A DNA stretch of 64,000 nucleotides from Agaricus subrufescens (lineage: Eukaryota > Basidiomycota > Agaricomycetes > Agaricales > Agaricaceae), in contig CM057069.1 of assembly GCA_029945375.1 (NCBI GenBank), forward strand, positions 62,001 through 126,000, given 5' to 3'. The translations under genes and the position numbers were made by a program. Positions within the stretch are counted from its first letter, which is position 1. Every line of letters begins with the position of its first letter. Shown piece by piece: positions 1 through 11,283 of this stretch. A model generated the notes under the pieces. It ran no database searches, was not told the origin of the DNA, and worked only from the letters and a program-made list of their open reading frames with translations.

Positions 1-1
1 T

Positions 2-1717
2 ACTGCTGCGGGTGCAGGCTCCGGCGGGGAAGTCGCAGCTTCTGATACACGTAGTGGGGATCTCACCCCGCCATCCGATACTCTTTCGTCTATCTCACAG
101 AAAACAGCCGGCACGCGCCCTGTCCGCATTGCAGTGGCTCCTAGGGCTGAAAAGGTTCATTCTCAGTCGACCAACTTAAGCCAGCACCCTCACCTCGATG
201 TGATTCCGAAAAATGTTCCGGAACACTTTGAGGAAACTATTGGGCCTCTCCCGCTTCATGTGGCAATGAGGGGTAAGAGAGAGTTACCGACGAAGGAGAA
301 ACCGGGTGGGTCGAGGGTTGGAGTGGGATCATTACCTGGACGAAGCGATGAAGTTGGTGTTGCTAGACTCCCTGATGAAAGAAACGGTGTCATGGGTATG
401 GTATTCTAATGTCTCATTTATATCATTCTGACACAGGCAACTAGTTGCGTTGCAGAACAGAGCTCATGACGAACGTCAACCTCAAAACAATAATCGCCAG
501 GGTGTCGCGGGCACCGACGCTGGAGCATCGACTTCTCAAGGTTTAACTATTCCGTTGTATAGCGTAAAACATCTATTGACCTGTAATACCTAGACCACCA
601 ACGTCTGTCTATGCTCGACAACACCTCTCCCACATCAATCTCGTTCAACGGCGCAGAACAGGTCCCCGAGCCACGCAGCGGGTTTTTCTCAGAATTCTTT
701 AGCGACGCTGAGGAAATCTTGCGAGATATTGGGGACGTCGCTTGGTATTATGTCCCTGGTTTTGGTAGCTCATCAGGTACGGTTTTGACTCGTTTTCCTT
801 GTTTATTTGTTTTTTTACGTTGTCATAGGCTCAGTAGAGCGCCAGCCAATCCCGATCACTCAGTCTCCGGAGGAACAAAGCTCGGCTTCGCTATCTCCCT
901 CGCCTGTTGCCGCTGCGACACCTACTCGCGAGCCTCCGTCTTCCCCGGCGACCGGGATCCAGGGAGATGCTCGACAAGCCAGTATCGATGGCTCGCAAGC
1001 CGGCTGTGACTTGCCCAGCTCTGTGGGTCGCGCGTCTGCCATACCTCTACCGGCGAGGGGACCACGGGCGGAGGCTCAGCTGTTAACGCCGGTGCAGTCC
1101 CGTTCCGATCCACTCGCGACGCCTAGGGATCGATCGTCACACCCCTCCCGTTCATCTTCAGCAGAAGAAGTTGGCAATGAGGTCTTCATAGTTGGACCAC
1201 CGAGCACGCGAGAACGGATTTCTGGGAAACAGGAATACATTGCATCTCAACTTGGGCGTGAGTACGTTAAGTCTCCTCCGAGTGCCGAAGATCATGCGAG
1301 TGTTGGAGCTGCGGGGTCTCTCCCTGGGTACCCGACGGAAGCGGGGTTGAGGGCTTTGATTGGAGAACGAGTGTATGATGATCAAATGCGTGCGACTGGT
1401 GGTATGTTATTTATTGTCTCTTGAACCCGTGTTGATTGATTCGTGTAGCAGCGGAACCGGAGGAGACGACGAGTTCCGTATTGACGAATCCGCTAGAAGT
1501 ACCTGGGGAAAAGTCCCCTGCCAATGAGACGCCTATTGAGAACCGACCAGTGTCGCGCGGAAACCAGGCCGAACGCCTGTCCCCTGCCGACTCGCTTCCA
1601 TCAGCCCCTGCTTCAACTGCCCATGGAGGTGCCGCTATAGGTTTGGATGTCGCAAGTCTGGGGGCCCCTGTTGGGGAGGTGTGTATTGATGTCGCTGCTA
1701 CGAATTCGCAAAGTTGA
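2..1717 (+). CDS. 3' part of an unknown Ser/Pro-rich, probably disordered protein
   Basis: The frame is open from base 2, so the gene begins outside the window. I join exons 2-395, 445-540, 594-776, 829-1401 and 1449-1717 (TGA). All four introns start GT, end AG, measure 47-53 bp and interrupt the frame after the first codon base, which makes the model coherent. The product is rich in Ser, Pro, Gly, Arg and Glu. It has no membrane segment, signal peptide or domain I recognise. The only ordered-looking stretch is in exon 3 (a short acidic and aromatic segment around bases 690-760). The 3' end lies about 105 bp before the tRNA gene that reads towards it. Function unknown. Confidence 0.6.
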
Positions 1718-1822
1718 CCTACCCTTGCAGAAAAAAAAACACGTTTTGTCTAAATCTCACAACTAAAGCTGTATTTGATAATACCTGTAATAAGTAGTGT
1801 ATGCAAAAAATCATTTTCAATA

Positions 1823-1911
1823 GCCCACCGCGAGGGTCGAACTCGCAGCCTTCAGATTCCGTGCCCGGTAGCCTAAGAGTCTGACGCTCTATCCGATTGA
1901 GCTAGGCGGGC
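1823..1911 (-). tRNA. tRNA-Lys (anticodon CTT) with a 16-nt intron
   Basis: The reverse complement folds as a cloverleaf. The 7-bp acceptor stem is GCCCGCC/GGTGGGC, with a GCTC/GAGC D stem, a TCAGA/TCTGA anticodon stem and a GCGAG/CTCGC T stem enclosing TTCGACC. The seven-base anticodon loop begins C-T-C-T-T-A, giving anticodon CTT, which reads AAG. The gene is 89 nt against 73 nt for the mature part, so a 16-nt intron sits at the usual place 3' of the anticodon. A run of T follows the 3' end on the minus strand (bases 1806-1811), as expected for a Pol III stop. A second copy with the same mature sequence is at 14461-14552. Confidence 0.93.
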
Positions 1912-1980
1912 GGATGGAAGGGAACGTGTGTGAGGCCCCACGAGGAGCCGCAGACGGACTTGTCTGAACGAGAATGATAG

Positions 1981-3364
1981 ATGGCGATCGCGGAGATGAT
2001 GGCTTCCGACGACGACTTTGGGCCGTTTGTCGGGCCCCTCGACGCGGCGCCGACCCCGCAGCGCCCGTCGCTGCGCACCGAGTTCCTGGAGCAGGCCAAG
2101 GCGAACACGGACAGAAACCGCAGGGCCGTGCTCGACGAGCTTCTCGCGCACGAGGACGACCCTCTCTACTTCCACACACCCACCCACTGCCGCCCCGCCC
2201 CGCCCGTCGCATCCACCCCGACCATCAGCGCAGAGCAGTCGCCTCCTGCCAGCCACTCCTGGCTCTCCACCCTGCACGACCACATTCCCGCCTCTCCGCC
2301 TACTCTCCCCTTCTCTCGCTCGTTCTTTTCGCTGCGGAATGCTGCAAATGCGCAGCCCGCGACCTCTGGGTCCCGCAAACCTAGCACTACTCCGTTCGCC
2401 CAGCATGTGTTTGTACCCATACCAGGCGCTCCAGGCTTCAAGCCTGACGAGTACGACTGGGACAAGGGGTTTAGCGACCAGCTCGATCGCGAGGCCCGGA
2501 TCGCGGACAGTGATCCCATGACCTCTCAGCAAAACGAACGAACCGTCACGCGTTCTCAGTCCCTAGAAGAGTTTGACTCTTTCAAAAGCGCGCCGCCTCC
2601 CCCAAAAGTCGGCGAATACATCGAAAAAAAGAGTGCCAGGGTGGATCTCGTAGGGAGGCGTATCTCCACCGTCCCTGTTCTAACCTCTCCGCTCGCCGAC
2701 AAGGTACTGTACACCCCCCTTTTTTCACCCCATCGGTCCCCATGACTGAACTTTGCACCAGATCCATAAATGTCTCCCCGCCCTCTCCCGCCTAGCGAAA
2801 TCGTGGTCTCTCATTTACTCCCTCGATCAACACGGCATTTCCCTCAAAACTCTCTATTCAAATTGTGAAGCCGCCACCGCCGCTGCTTCTAGAGCCAGGT
2901 CAAGGGTCCAGGGCATGTTGCTGGTCATCAAAGATTCTGATGGTTCGATCTTTGGCGCATGGATGCCCGATGGTTTGCGAATGAGTAGAGGAAAGGAAGG
3001 GTACTATGGAAGCGGAGAGTCATTCTTATGGAAATCGATCGAAAAGGACGGCCAAGTCAACATCTACAAATGGACTGGGAAAAACAACTATTTCGCGCTT
3101 TGTGAACCCGACTTTATCTCTTTTGGTGGAGGGTCTGTTTCGAATTTCCTTTTTTGCGTCAATTCGCCTGCTGATACCACGTTGCATTCCTTTAGTGACG
3201 GTTCATATGGGTTGTATCTGGATGACACCTTGTACGAAGGTACATCGGCGCGCTCCATAACTTTTGCCAACGACGTTCTTTGTTCGGATACCGGACCGCG
3301 CTTGGCGGGTGGCGCTGTGGGTTTCGAATGTGTTGGTGTCGAGGTCTGGAGTGTTGTTTCTTAA
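1981..3364 (+). CDS. OXR1: TLDc-domain protein, OXR1-like (oxidation resistance)
   Basis: Two exons, 1981-2703 and 2762-3364, are joined by a 58-bp GT-AG intron in phase 0 and give 441 residues. Residues 1-240 are low complexity and rich in Pro, Ser and Asp. From about residue 245 to the end the protein matches the TLDc fold: an opening helix with RLAKSWSLIYSLDQHG, then LLVIKDSDGSIFGAW, YYGSGESFLW, NYFALCEPDFISFGGG and the closing VGVEVWSV. TLDc proteins of the Oxr1 family protect against oxidative damage and bind or disassemble the vacuolar H+-ATPase. That role is family knowledge, not shown here. The ATG at 1981 is the first in frame and lies only 70 bp from the divergently read tRNA gene, so the promoters may overlap. 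Confidence 0.88.
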
Positions 3365-3704
3365 GAGCACTATATTAGTTCTCTAATGGATTGTATCGTA
3401 ATGTCATCGCTTTGTTCGTTTCCCCCTTTCGATGTTGGTTATCTAGTCATACTGTTTTCGTTGTAATTCTAGTGTAACTTTGAGTAAGGCTTTGCATTTG
3501 GCGTTGCTTTTTCGCACTTTTGTTGACATAATCAAGTTTTCCAAATAGAATTAAAGATACACAATTTTTATGAGTAGATGCACTCGGGTAAACACGCCAC
3601 AAAATGATAAGATGATCCTTTTGGTGTGACGACTATTGAGCTGTACAAAGCATCTTACGTTACCACTCGTGGTTTTCTCCCTCTAACTCAGTCTGCTTTA
3701 CTGA

Positions 3705-6700
3705 CTAAAGTGCGGGCACCCGCGTTTTGCCCGCATCCTGTCCGCGTCACTCATTAGGCCATTGGTCGAGACCACACCATCCGCGTCTGTCCGCGTGGAG
3801 CCCGCGTTGATCCTTCACCGGTCCGCTCCTCCCAGGCGCCTGCCCTCACTCGCCCGCGTCAAATTGTCAGCCCCAAGTTCCCCTTGTTATGATTATGCCT
3901 CTGGTGCACGCCCAATGTGTTCTATTGACGCTTGATGTCCAATACAAGTATGTAACTGCCTGGTATTGGCATCTCTAGTGACTCACTCCACTATCAACTC
4001 TTTGTTGTAAAACTTACCTCGCCTCGACTAGAATACCCCTTCTCACGGATAATAGTCCATGAGCTGGGAATCTTTAGAAGTCTGTGCTTAATTTGGAGGG
4101 GCTCATACACCGTGAAGCGCGAAACCGCGTCATATGTGCACCTCATGATAGATTAATAGTGAACCGAGCCGCACTTTATCTGGCTTGGGCTCATAAACTG
4201 CACCAGCAAACGCTAGCACTAAGAATTCATTAGAGACGGAGACATATCTTATCTCCCACTGCTAAATATAACGTCAGCTGATCTAATCTGATTCTTTATA
4301 TACCGGGACAACAATGTAGTGCCAAGAGACCGCGCCACAAGTGAATGACTGTAGAAGATGTCCTCATAAAGTCGGGGTGATGACTCACAAAATGGTCATT
4401 ATGGAACATTGAACACCGCTGGCTGTCATTATCCCCGGCACCGAATAACACTCGCCGGGGCCATTCCACCACGAACCGAGTTAAGAAGAGGATTTTCTAC
4501 TTGAGAACTTTTGGATTGTAGGACAATCCGAATCTCCCGCGTTCTTCGTAATTGTTTCCGTTGTTTTTTTCCACATGAATAGTGTGCAGGGTCGCAATTA
4601 GTGATCCTCATTGGCATCAGAACTCAACTCTCGTCATGTGGTATATTTGTTTACGTATCTCTCGGGAGGTGCTAAGGTCCGGAAAAACCAGGTGGGCTGG
4701 CTCGTATGAGCAGAGAAGAACATCTATCTTTCATAGAATATTGACTGGACTTGTTTCTAGCCGACAGACACCGCGTTTCAGACCACTGAGGAAGACCGTT
4801 GAATTCAAGTTTTTTTTTTTTTCCCATCCTAAGAACGGGATCATATGAATCTAAAAAAGACACTATGAGAATTCGACCCCAAGTTTCATGAGAGTAACGC
4901 GGGAAGACGAGCATTCAATCCGCATTGCGTGATAAACGGCCAAAGTGATCTGCTTATATATTTACAGTTCAGCTTGGCTCCATAAAGTATGAAGGGAATC
5001 AAAATGAAAAACCAAAGTTTATGTATAGGACCGGCCAACTCAAAATCTAAAACTAATCGTCACCCTAGATTTGAATAAGATTGTTATCTTCCTTCCACCA
5101 ACGAAATAAAAGACTGAGAATGGATATATATATACATAATAGATCCCGATTCTCGACATCCAGAAGCAATAGAAGCCATTCTCTTCGGTTCCTGCGCCAC
5201 AATTCTGGTCCTTGCCACTAGATGTTACCTTTGCTATGGTCAATTTGTTGTATTCAGGCAAGGGAGGGCACGAGTTGGGTTTAATGAAAATGAACTTAAA
5301 CCTCTCGTGCCCCGACTTGGCATAGAGTTCGAGCCGGGTTGCTATATTTTTGATACCGAGAAAAGAATGCTCGCCGGTTGGGTTCAAGTAACGTATGCGT
5401 GTGTGTGCACCATCTATCGTACCCTGTCTGACTGATTGTGAGTCACCGGTACAAGGGCGGTATAGCCGATTTATCGGACGTTTTAATTTCATTGTCTGTT
5501 CATCTGACAAAGTAACCGAACGGTGGAAAAACAAAAACAGACCAAAAGCTACTAAGCTTGGTCTAGTAGAAGAAAATGGCGAGGCCGAACCACGAGTACG
5601 ATGAGTCACGGCGTTCGGAACTTTTATGTTGTAATTCACTACACGTAAAGTCAGCTTTTGTTAGTATCTGAATAAGGGAGGATATTATGAGCAGTGAAGG
5701 GACGTACACGATCTCCGGAGTCGGTGACAATAAGCTTAGCTGAGCATTGCCCCTGCTCTCTCTACGGGTATTAGTAAAGTGCCTGTTCGTCCCGGACATC
5801 CGTAGGTTAGAGTGGATGGTCGTACATGCTCGGTAACTTTATCATTTTGTGATGGTTTCTTTTCTACTTCGTCGATGCGAACCCCAGTGCGCAAGTTTCC
5901 TGGTAGACTTAATCGCGTGGACACCATGACGGGATGCTCATGACCCTCAAGCGTGGATTTATTACAATTTCAACTTGGAGAAAACTCTCCTAGCATGCCG
6001 AAATAATAGTGATAATCTACGAGCCTGAAAGTTGGAACCATATAGAGACACCTTGCTTGTAATCTGATTTTCAGACACATGTTTGCGATCAACGGTAAGT
6101 TGTATGTATATATCCTAGCAGAGTGCGTTCTACAAGTTTTTCTTCCTCCTCACCCATAAACCTGAGGATCAATAATACTGTGTATAAAAAACGGGAGTTG
6201 ATTCTGATTTTAGATCTATCTGTAGTTCCATCGATGAGACTCATAAATTGTGAAGCTTTGAATCCGTTTTTCAACGTTGGTCTGGGGTGGTCTATAGCCT
6301 TTGCAATGAACAAACGACCGTAAAATTCGATTGATATTAGCTCCTTAGCTCCTGGATAGTTTAATCCAAGTCTCACTGTTCCTACTGCTAGGAAAAGAAA
6401 ACATCCCGCTAATTACTTACTAAATATCTCCTGACATCAATATCTGAATGCTCAAACATTAAGGCTTGCGTTCAAAGGGAGAAAAACTAGAATTTACGGT
6501 GGCGGCGTGGTTGTTTACTTGGGGTGATTCGATACGAGGGACTTGGTCATCTAATCAACCATTTGAGACAGCTGAAAATGGTTTAGCTACCCTATCTGTT
6601 AGCTAGTCCCCGGCTCTCGAAGCTTGGACAGAAAGAGTTCTGCTGGGTGGCCTTTGATAAGTTGTAGAGTAGTAGAGGCCTGGATGAAGAATATTGGATA

Positions 6701-7500
6701 AAATATTAAATAGCTATTGAGGCGAATCATCCAACGTTAATTGCAAGCGTACTCGGATCTCTGGGTCCTCAAATTCATGCAAGTGCTACTCAGAACGGGA
6801 ATAAGGATTGAGCAGTGGGTATAGCTTCAAATTTACAATACACCTGAGTGATACATGATGTAATCTACCGAGGTTCCCCAAGATTTAGACCGCAAGTGAA
6901 TATCACCTTATCTCAGTCGTTGCCAATGTGGCATTTGGCCTGGCGAATAGATAAGAGCAATCCCGAAGCTCAGTAGGACTTGAGGTCTGTGTTTACTTGA
7001 GTTAATGCTAGTTGGCCGTCCTCGGGCTACAGCAAAAATGCGGAGCCGGCTTGCGGATGCGGACTGCACATGGACTGTCTGCGGGCCGGCCCATCATGGA
7101 TGCTGGATGGTGAGAGGAGGCTAACTGGATACGAGGAGCCAGTTGGACTACGTGGAACAGAAAGGGGGGTGTACCGTCATAGTTTGGAACAAGTTGAACT
7201 ACAGCGGTGGCGTTGTCGACTCGGATGCATGGATGCTGGATGGTGAGAGGAGGCTAACTGGATACGAGGAACCAGTTAGACTACGTGTGACGGCAAGGAG
7301 GTTGTACCTTCATGGTTTGGGACAACTTGAACTACAGCGGTGGCGTTGTCGATGCCGCAGTGGTACCTCACCCGTGAAGATGCCTTCAGCCCGACAATAG
7401 GGATACTAAGTCAATAAACAAGGACGTCTGAAATCACGCGGACATGGTGAGGGCCTGGTGCAGACTAATGACCATCGACGCGGACACCATACAGATATCC
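3705..7500. mobile_element. possible remnant of a TIR DNA transposon with GCGGAC-rich ends
   Basis: The left end (about 3708-3800) carries repeated CCGCGT/GTCCGCG words around a TCATTAG core. The reverse complement of 7436-7500 has the same order: TCCGCGTC, then TCATTAG, then CACCAT next to TCCGCGTG. A further GCGGAC-rich block lies at 7035-7090. Short GCGGAC/GCGGGC subterminal repeats are typical of hAT elements in mushroom genomes (family knowledge). I see no transposase domain and no clear target-site duplication, so the class and exact ends are inferred. Confidence 0.3.
7097..7352. repeat. tandem duplication, unit 133 bp, about two copies
   Basis: The segment starting TGGATGCTGGATGGTGAGAG at 7097 recurs at 7230. 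Both copies run through the same GAACTACAGCGGTGGCGTTG landmark (about 7196 and 7329). The copies differ at scattered positions, so the duplication is not recent. It lies inside the GCGGAC-rich right part of the putative transposon. Confidence 0.85.
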
Positions 7501-9061
7501 CGTATAGTAGATGCAACATGAATTTGTGAGGATATGGTAAATCTAATTCACAAACTAATATCCCTATTTCACAACCTCTTGTACATATTTTTGACAGCTA
7601 TTAAATTTAGGTTAGTAATCCTCATAACAGTTACTATGTTATGTCTGATAAAATGCTAGTGCATCAAAGGTGATAAAATGCGGGTTAGATGTACTGAGTG
7701 TGCCTGCCGTGGACTTGATGCAGGCCCCGATCTTTTTGGTAGCCCGGTCGTCCTCGGAGACTACACGGGCCATGCGTGTGATGCAGGTACGACTTCTTCG
7801 ATATCTTGTGTCGCCCTTCATTGATGAGTGCTGTACTGCATGACAAGCTAGAAGTGAGACACGGCCGCGAAGGGCTGTTCCAATCTGTTTTCTTGAGATG
7901 AGAAGTTCATGGTGTTTCTTTGTATAACGCTGTTGTTCAACCACTTAGCCGATGTGTATGAATAGTATCGATACAGAGGCCACTGATAATCACTCTATGA
8001 TCCACTAAAAAAAAAAAAGAGGAAAGTTGAGTATCGAAAACGGATTAAGCTTGCTGCTAAAACTCGTTCTTTGGTGGCCTCGGAGGGAATTTACGGGCTG
8101 TGGTCCCATCTATTCCTGTATGGTGATACCCAGCGGATATTATTGTTTTTTCCAGTGGGATAATATCAAAAATCGTCGGCGATAAGACTAAGACGCGAGG
8201 ATCTCAAGCGTGCCCGGCGGACTCCCAGGTTGGCCAACATCATTTCAAAAGGCTGTGATCGGTGTTCACTGTTCAGGGTGATTTATAAATCAATCAGTAG
8301 AATAGCTGGGCATGAGAGTTCATCAAGTGGGAAAGAAAATCAGATACGAAGAAGGAAATCCGTCTGACACGGAAAGAACGTAGAATGATGATATATCAAT
8401 GAAACAAGTATAGTAACGTTGTGCTAAAATCGTACCGATATAACTTTCAAGCGTACTAGCAAGTATAAGAATAGATCAAAATTGAGTCGAGCAGTTATCA
8501 TGAAGGCTGCACTGACAGTATCGCCGTCGGCACAATAGCCTGCATTGAATAGTTGCGTGAACAGGAATTACTTTAAATCGACAAATATTGAGTGTCTGCT
8601 ATCTCCTATTCTTGAATTCATTTATGTGAATCGTACTAAGAAAAGACAAATTAAGAACATCATATATAACTTGACTAGAGCCAACAGAAAGAACAGAAAG
8701 AACAGAAAGAATGATCAAACTTAATACTCATCAGCTCTGGTTTATCATTGATGTTGGACGAGTTGATTAATGAAAGAAAAGGATCACTGTATGTGGGACG
8801 ATGCAGTTTTTTGTGTATGATATATCATTGGAGAAGGGACTCCTGTGCTAGAATGTCAGTTCGTTTCAAGTCGGGCTAGAATTACTAAAGAGGGTGTAAT
8901 GAAAGAAGGATTCATTTGTCCTAGACCAAAACATGTAAATGATTAATTGTTCGCCAAATATTAAACGCAACGAAGGAAGAAATTTCAAAGGACCAATACA
9001 CCAAGAGTTCTACAGTATATAGAATATGGGTATAATGAGTGTGTATCGTGGGTTTGAAACT

Positions 9062-11283
9062 CTAGAGGTCGGTCCCCGTAGCGTTGGCAAATGCATTCCA
9101 GTTGGGGCACAACTGTTTCCAATCATCTGACAGAGAAAATGAGCGCATGTTTCCTTTCATGAAACAGATCACATACTTGGAACATTCTTGTTGGCAGACT
9201 TCGTTTGATCAGGAGCTTCGGCAAATACAATTGCAAGGCCCCTACAAAATATCGGTCTGACTCCGCTGAAGGCTTTAATGAAGAGGAAAACCTACTCGTC
9301 AAGATGAAAGTCGATATGGCTATAACATAACGTATTAACAGGCCATACATAGTAAACAGAGAGGAAGAGAACATACCAGTGGAGGATCCAAGGGCCAGGG
9401 TTATCAGTTCGGAACCGAATAGAGACAAAGTCCCCTTGTGTGGCTCCAATGCTAACGACATCTCTCTTGGGGGGGTCGACGTAATTGAAGCGTCCACTAT
9501 CAGCAATTCGGACAACATCGAAAGTATGCTGAGTTCATTGGTAAGCACAACTACGGAATAGAAAATGAGGCATTAACTTACACCATGAAGATGGAATGGA
9601 TGCGGTCCACCAATAAGGCCACTAGGCAAGTTCACTTGGACAGTCTTTCCTCGTTCCACCGTATAGACGCTACCCTCGGGCAGCAAATCATGAGCATTTT
9701 TAGCACCACTCAATATTTGTAGCAATACTGGAACATCAGGTGGGACGAAGCTGTGATTGTCAATGCTGAACCTGAACTTCGACGCATCGAATGTGAGATT
9801 CAGATTAAACGTTGTATCGGCTCCATTTGGAGTATGTGCTCCGGGTACAGGAGGGTGGGGTACAAGAGGGTGGAGGTCAGCTTCTGCTAGGAGACTCTGG
9901 TTCGGTGGCTGTACTGTCGTAGGTTCCGCATTGTGTGCTCCTTTATATCTCAGTATGGCGGAGTTGACGCCGCCTGCAAATGTAGAACTAAGGTTGTTTT
10001 GGCCGGAGCTTGGAAGAGCACGGATCCAATAATTGTTAGGGCTTTGATTGGCATTCAAAACCACGGAGTATCGTTGTGCTAACAGTATCGTCGGTGCACG
10101 ATACGGTTATTTAAGGAATGAAACTCACCGGCGAATAAATGGATAGCGCTAACCATGTGAGGCCTCACGAGCGTACTGTCGGCTTCAATAACCATAAGTT
10201 GATGGTTGTCGATAGAGAAAACGAATTCTGGGTCGCATGACATGGAAAGGACACGAAGACGGTAACGCTTTCCATGTTGGACGTTGACGACAGATAAATC
10301 TGCCTTCGGGCCTCCAACATAACGTCCCTTGCCATTAATGAGAGTACTATCGGCCATAGCGATGGTGGACCTGAGAGACTTTGCAGTGGTGTGGTACCTG
10401 ATTTGCGAACAAGTGAGAATCAGAGTGAGGCAGCTAAAATACGTATAAATACCATTCAGTTATGGTGATGACCGTCGACTCTTAAACCAAGACTATATCA
10501 GAATGTGTTAAGTGATCTCAAGCACCTATAATCTCACCGTCATCGACTAAGGTGGAGTTAGTCAAGGTTTACCGGTTGTGTCGATTTTACATACCATCAT
10601 ACAAGCCTCGTAATAGATCTCTTGGGTCCTTGACGATCAGCGCTCCTCGAATACCATCACAGTATTGAACACCTAAGGGCATAGTTATGAACAATAGTTC
10701 TCGTACTAGCCACACAAAAACGATTTACCGAAATGAGAATGATACCAGTATGTTCCTGGGATTTGAGCAGGGAAATCGTACAGGAATGAATCACCCGGCG
10801 CGAGAGGACACTGAGTAACGCCAGTGGCGCCGTCCATGAAGTTGGTACCTTGTTGAATAATACCGTGCCAATGCTATTCAACAAATCAGACGCATATCCA
10901 GGGCGGTACATTTCTATTACATACAATGCTTGCCCCTCGATGCTGGTTGCGGTCTGTTAACTGGTTGACAAGGTTCATCTTGATACGGTCACCCTTCATA
11001 TATGTTGCGTGTCAGTGAGCGTGTCAACGCGATGTGTATAAACCTATACCTTGTTCACCATGATTATAGGTGCGGGGTTGACGCCATTGACAACTGACGC
11101 TCTGAACAAGACTCGTCAGCAGCTGTCATTGTTGTCGCTCGCTCAAACTACTCACGATCTTGTGAAACCATCTGGGTTGACATCCATGTTGGTGAGGCGG
11201 AGAGTTCCTCGAGGTCCAAGTGTGGAGCCAGCAGCTGCGAGGGCAGCGAAGGCCAAGGAGAGCACACAAGAGAAGTAAAACAT
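9062..11283 (-). CDS. laccase (secreted multicopper oxidase)
   Basis: Exons on the minus strand are 11156-11283, 11050-11101, 10925-10993, 10729-10873, 10595-10672, 10538-10546, 10453-10480, 10129-10397, 9582-10078, 9377-9528, 9296-9319, 9177-9241 and 9062-9126. They sum to 1581 nt, or 526 residues, the usual laccase length, and every intron is 48-57 bp GT-AG. An N-terminal hydrophobic signal peptide covers residues 1 to about 19. All four copper motifs are present: HWHG at 84-87, HSH at 128-130, HPFHLHGH at 419-426 and HCHIDFH from 475. Cys476 is the type-1 copper ligand, and the residue ten after it is Leu, the class found in laccases of medium redox potential. The enzyme oxidises phenols with reduction of O2 to water outside the cell. 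No broken exon was seen, so the gene looks functional. Confidence 0.95.

Larger units (their letters stand above)
3365..9061. other. gene-poor stretch with decayed repeat sequence
   Basis: Over 5.6 kb I find no gene with a recognisable domain. Open frames are short and carry no splice-supported continuation. The longest is a 199-codon minus-strand frame at 5040-5639 that I cannot identify. The stretch contains GC-rich GCGGAC/GTCCGC-type sequence near 3708-3810 and 7021-7500, arranged partly as an inverted repeat, and a 133-bp tandem repeat at 7097-7352. It resembles a decayed DNA transposon rather than host genes. Confidence 0.5.

Noticed and set aside
2018..2521. Overlapping frames on both strands across the OXR1 first exon
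   Set aside because: Shadows of the GC-rich coding exon; only the 1981 frame continues into the TLDc exon.
5040..5639. 199-codon minus-strand open frame
   Set aside because: No recognisable domain, no splice-supported neighbours, and it lies in a decayed repeat region; not listed as a gene.
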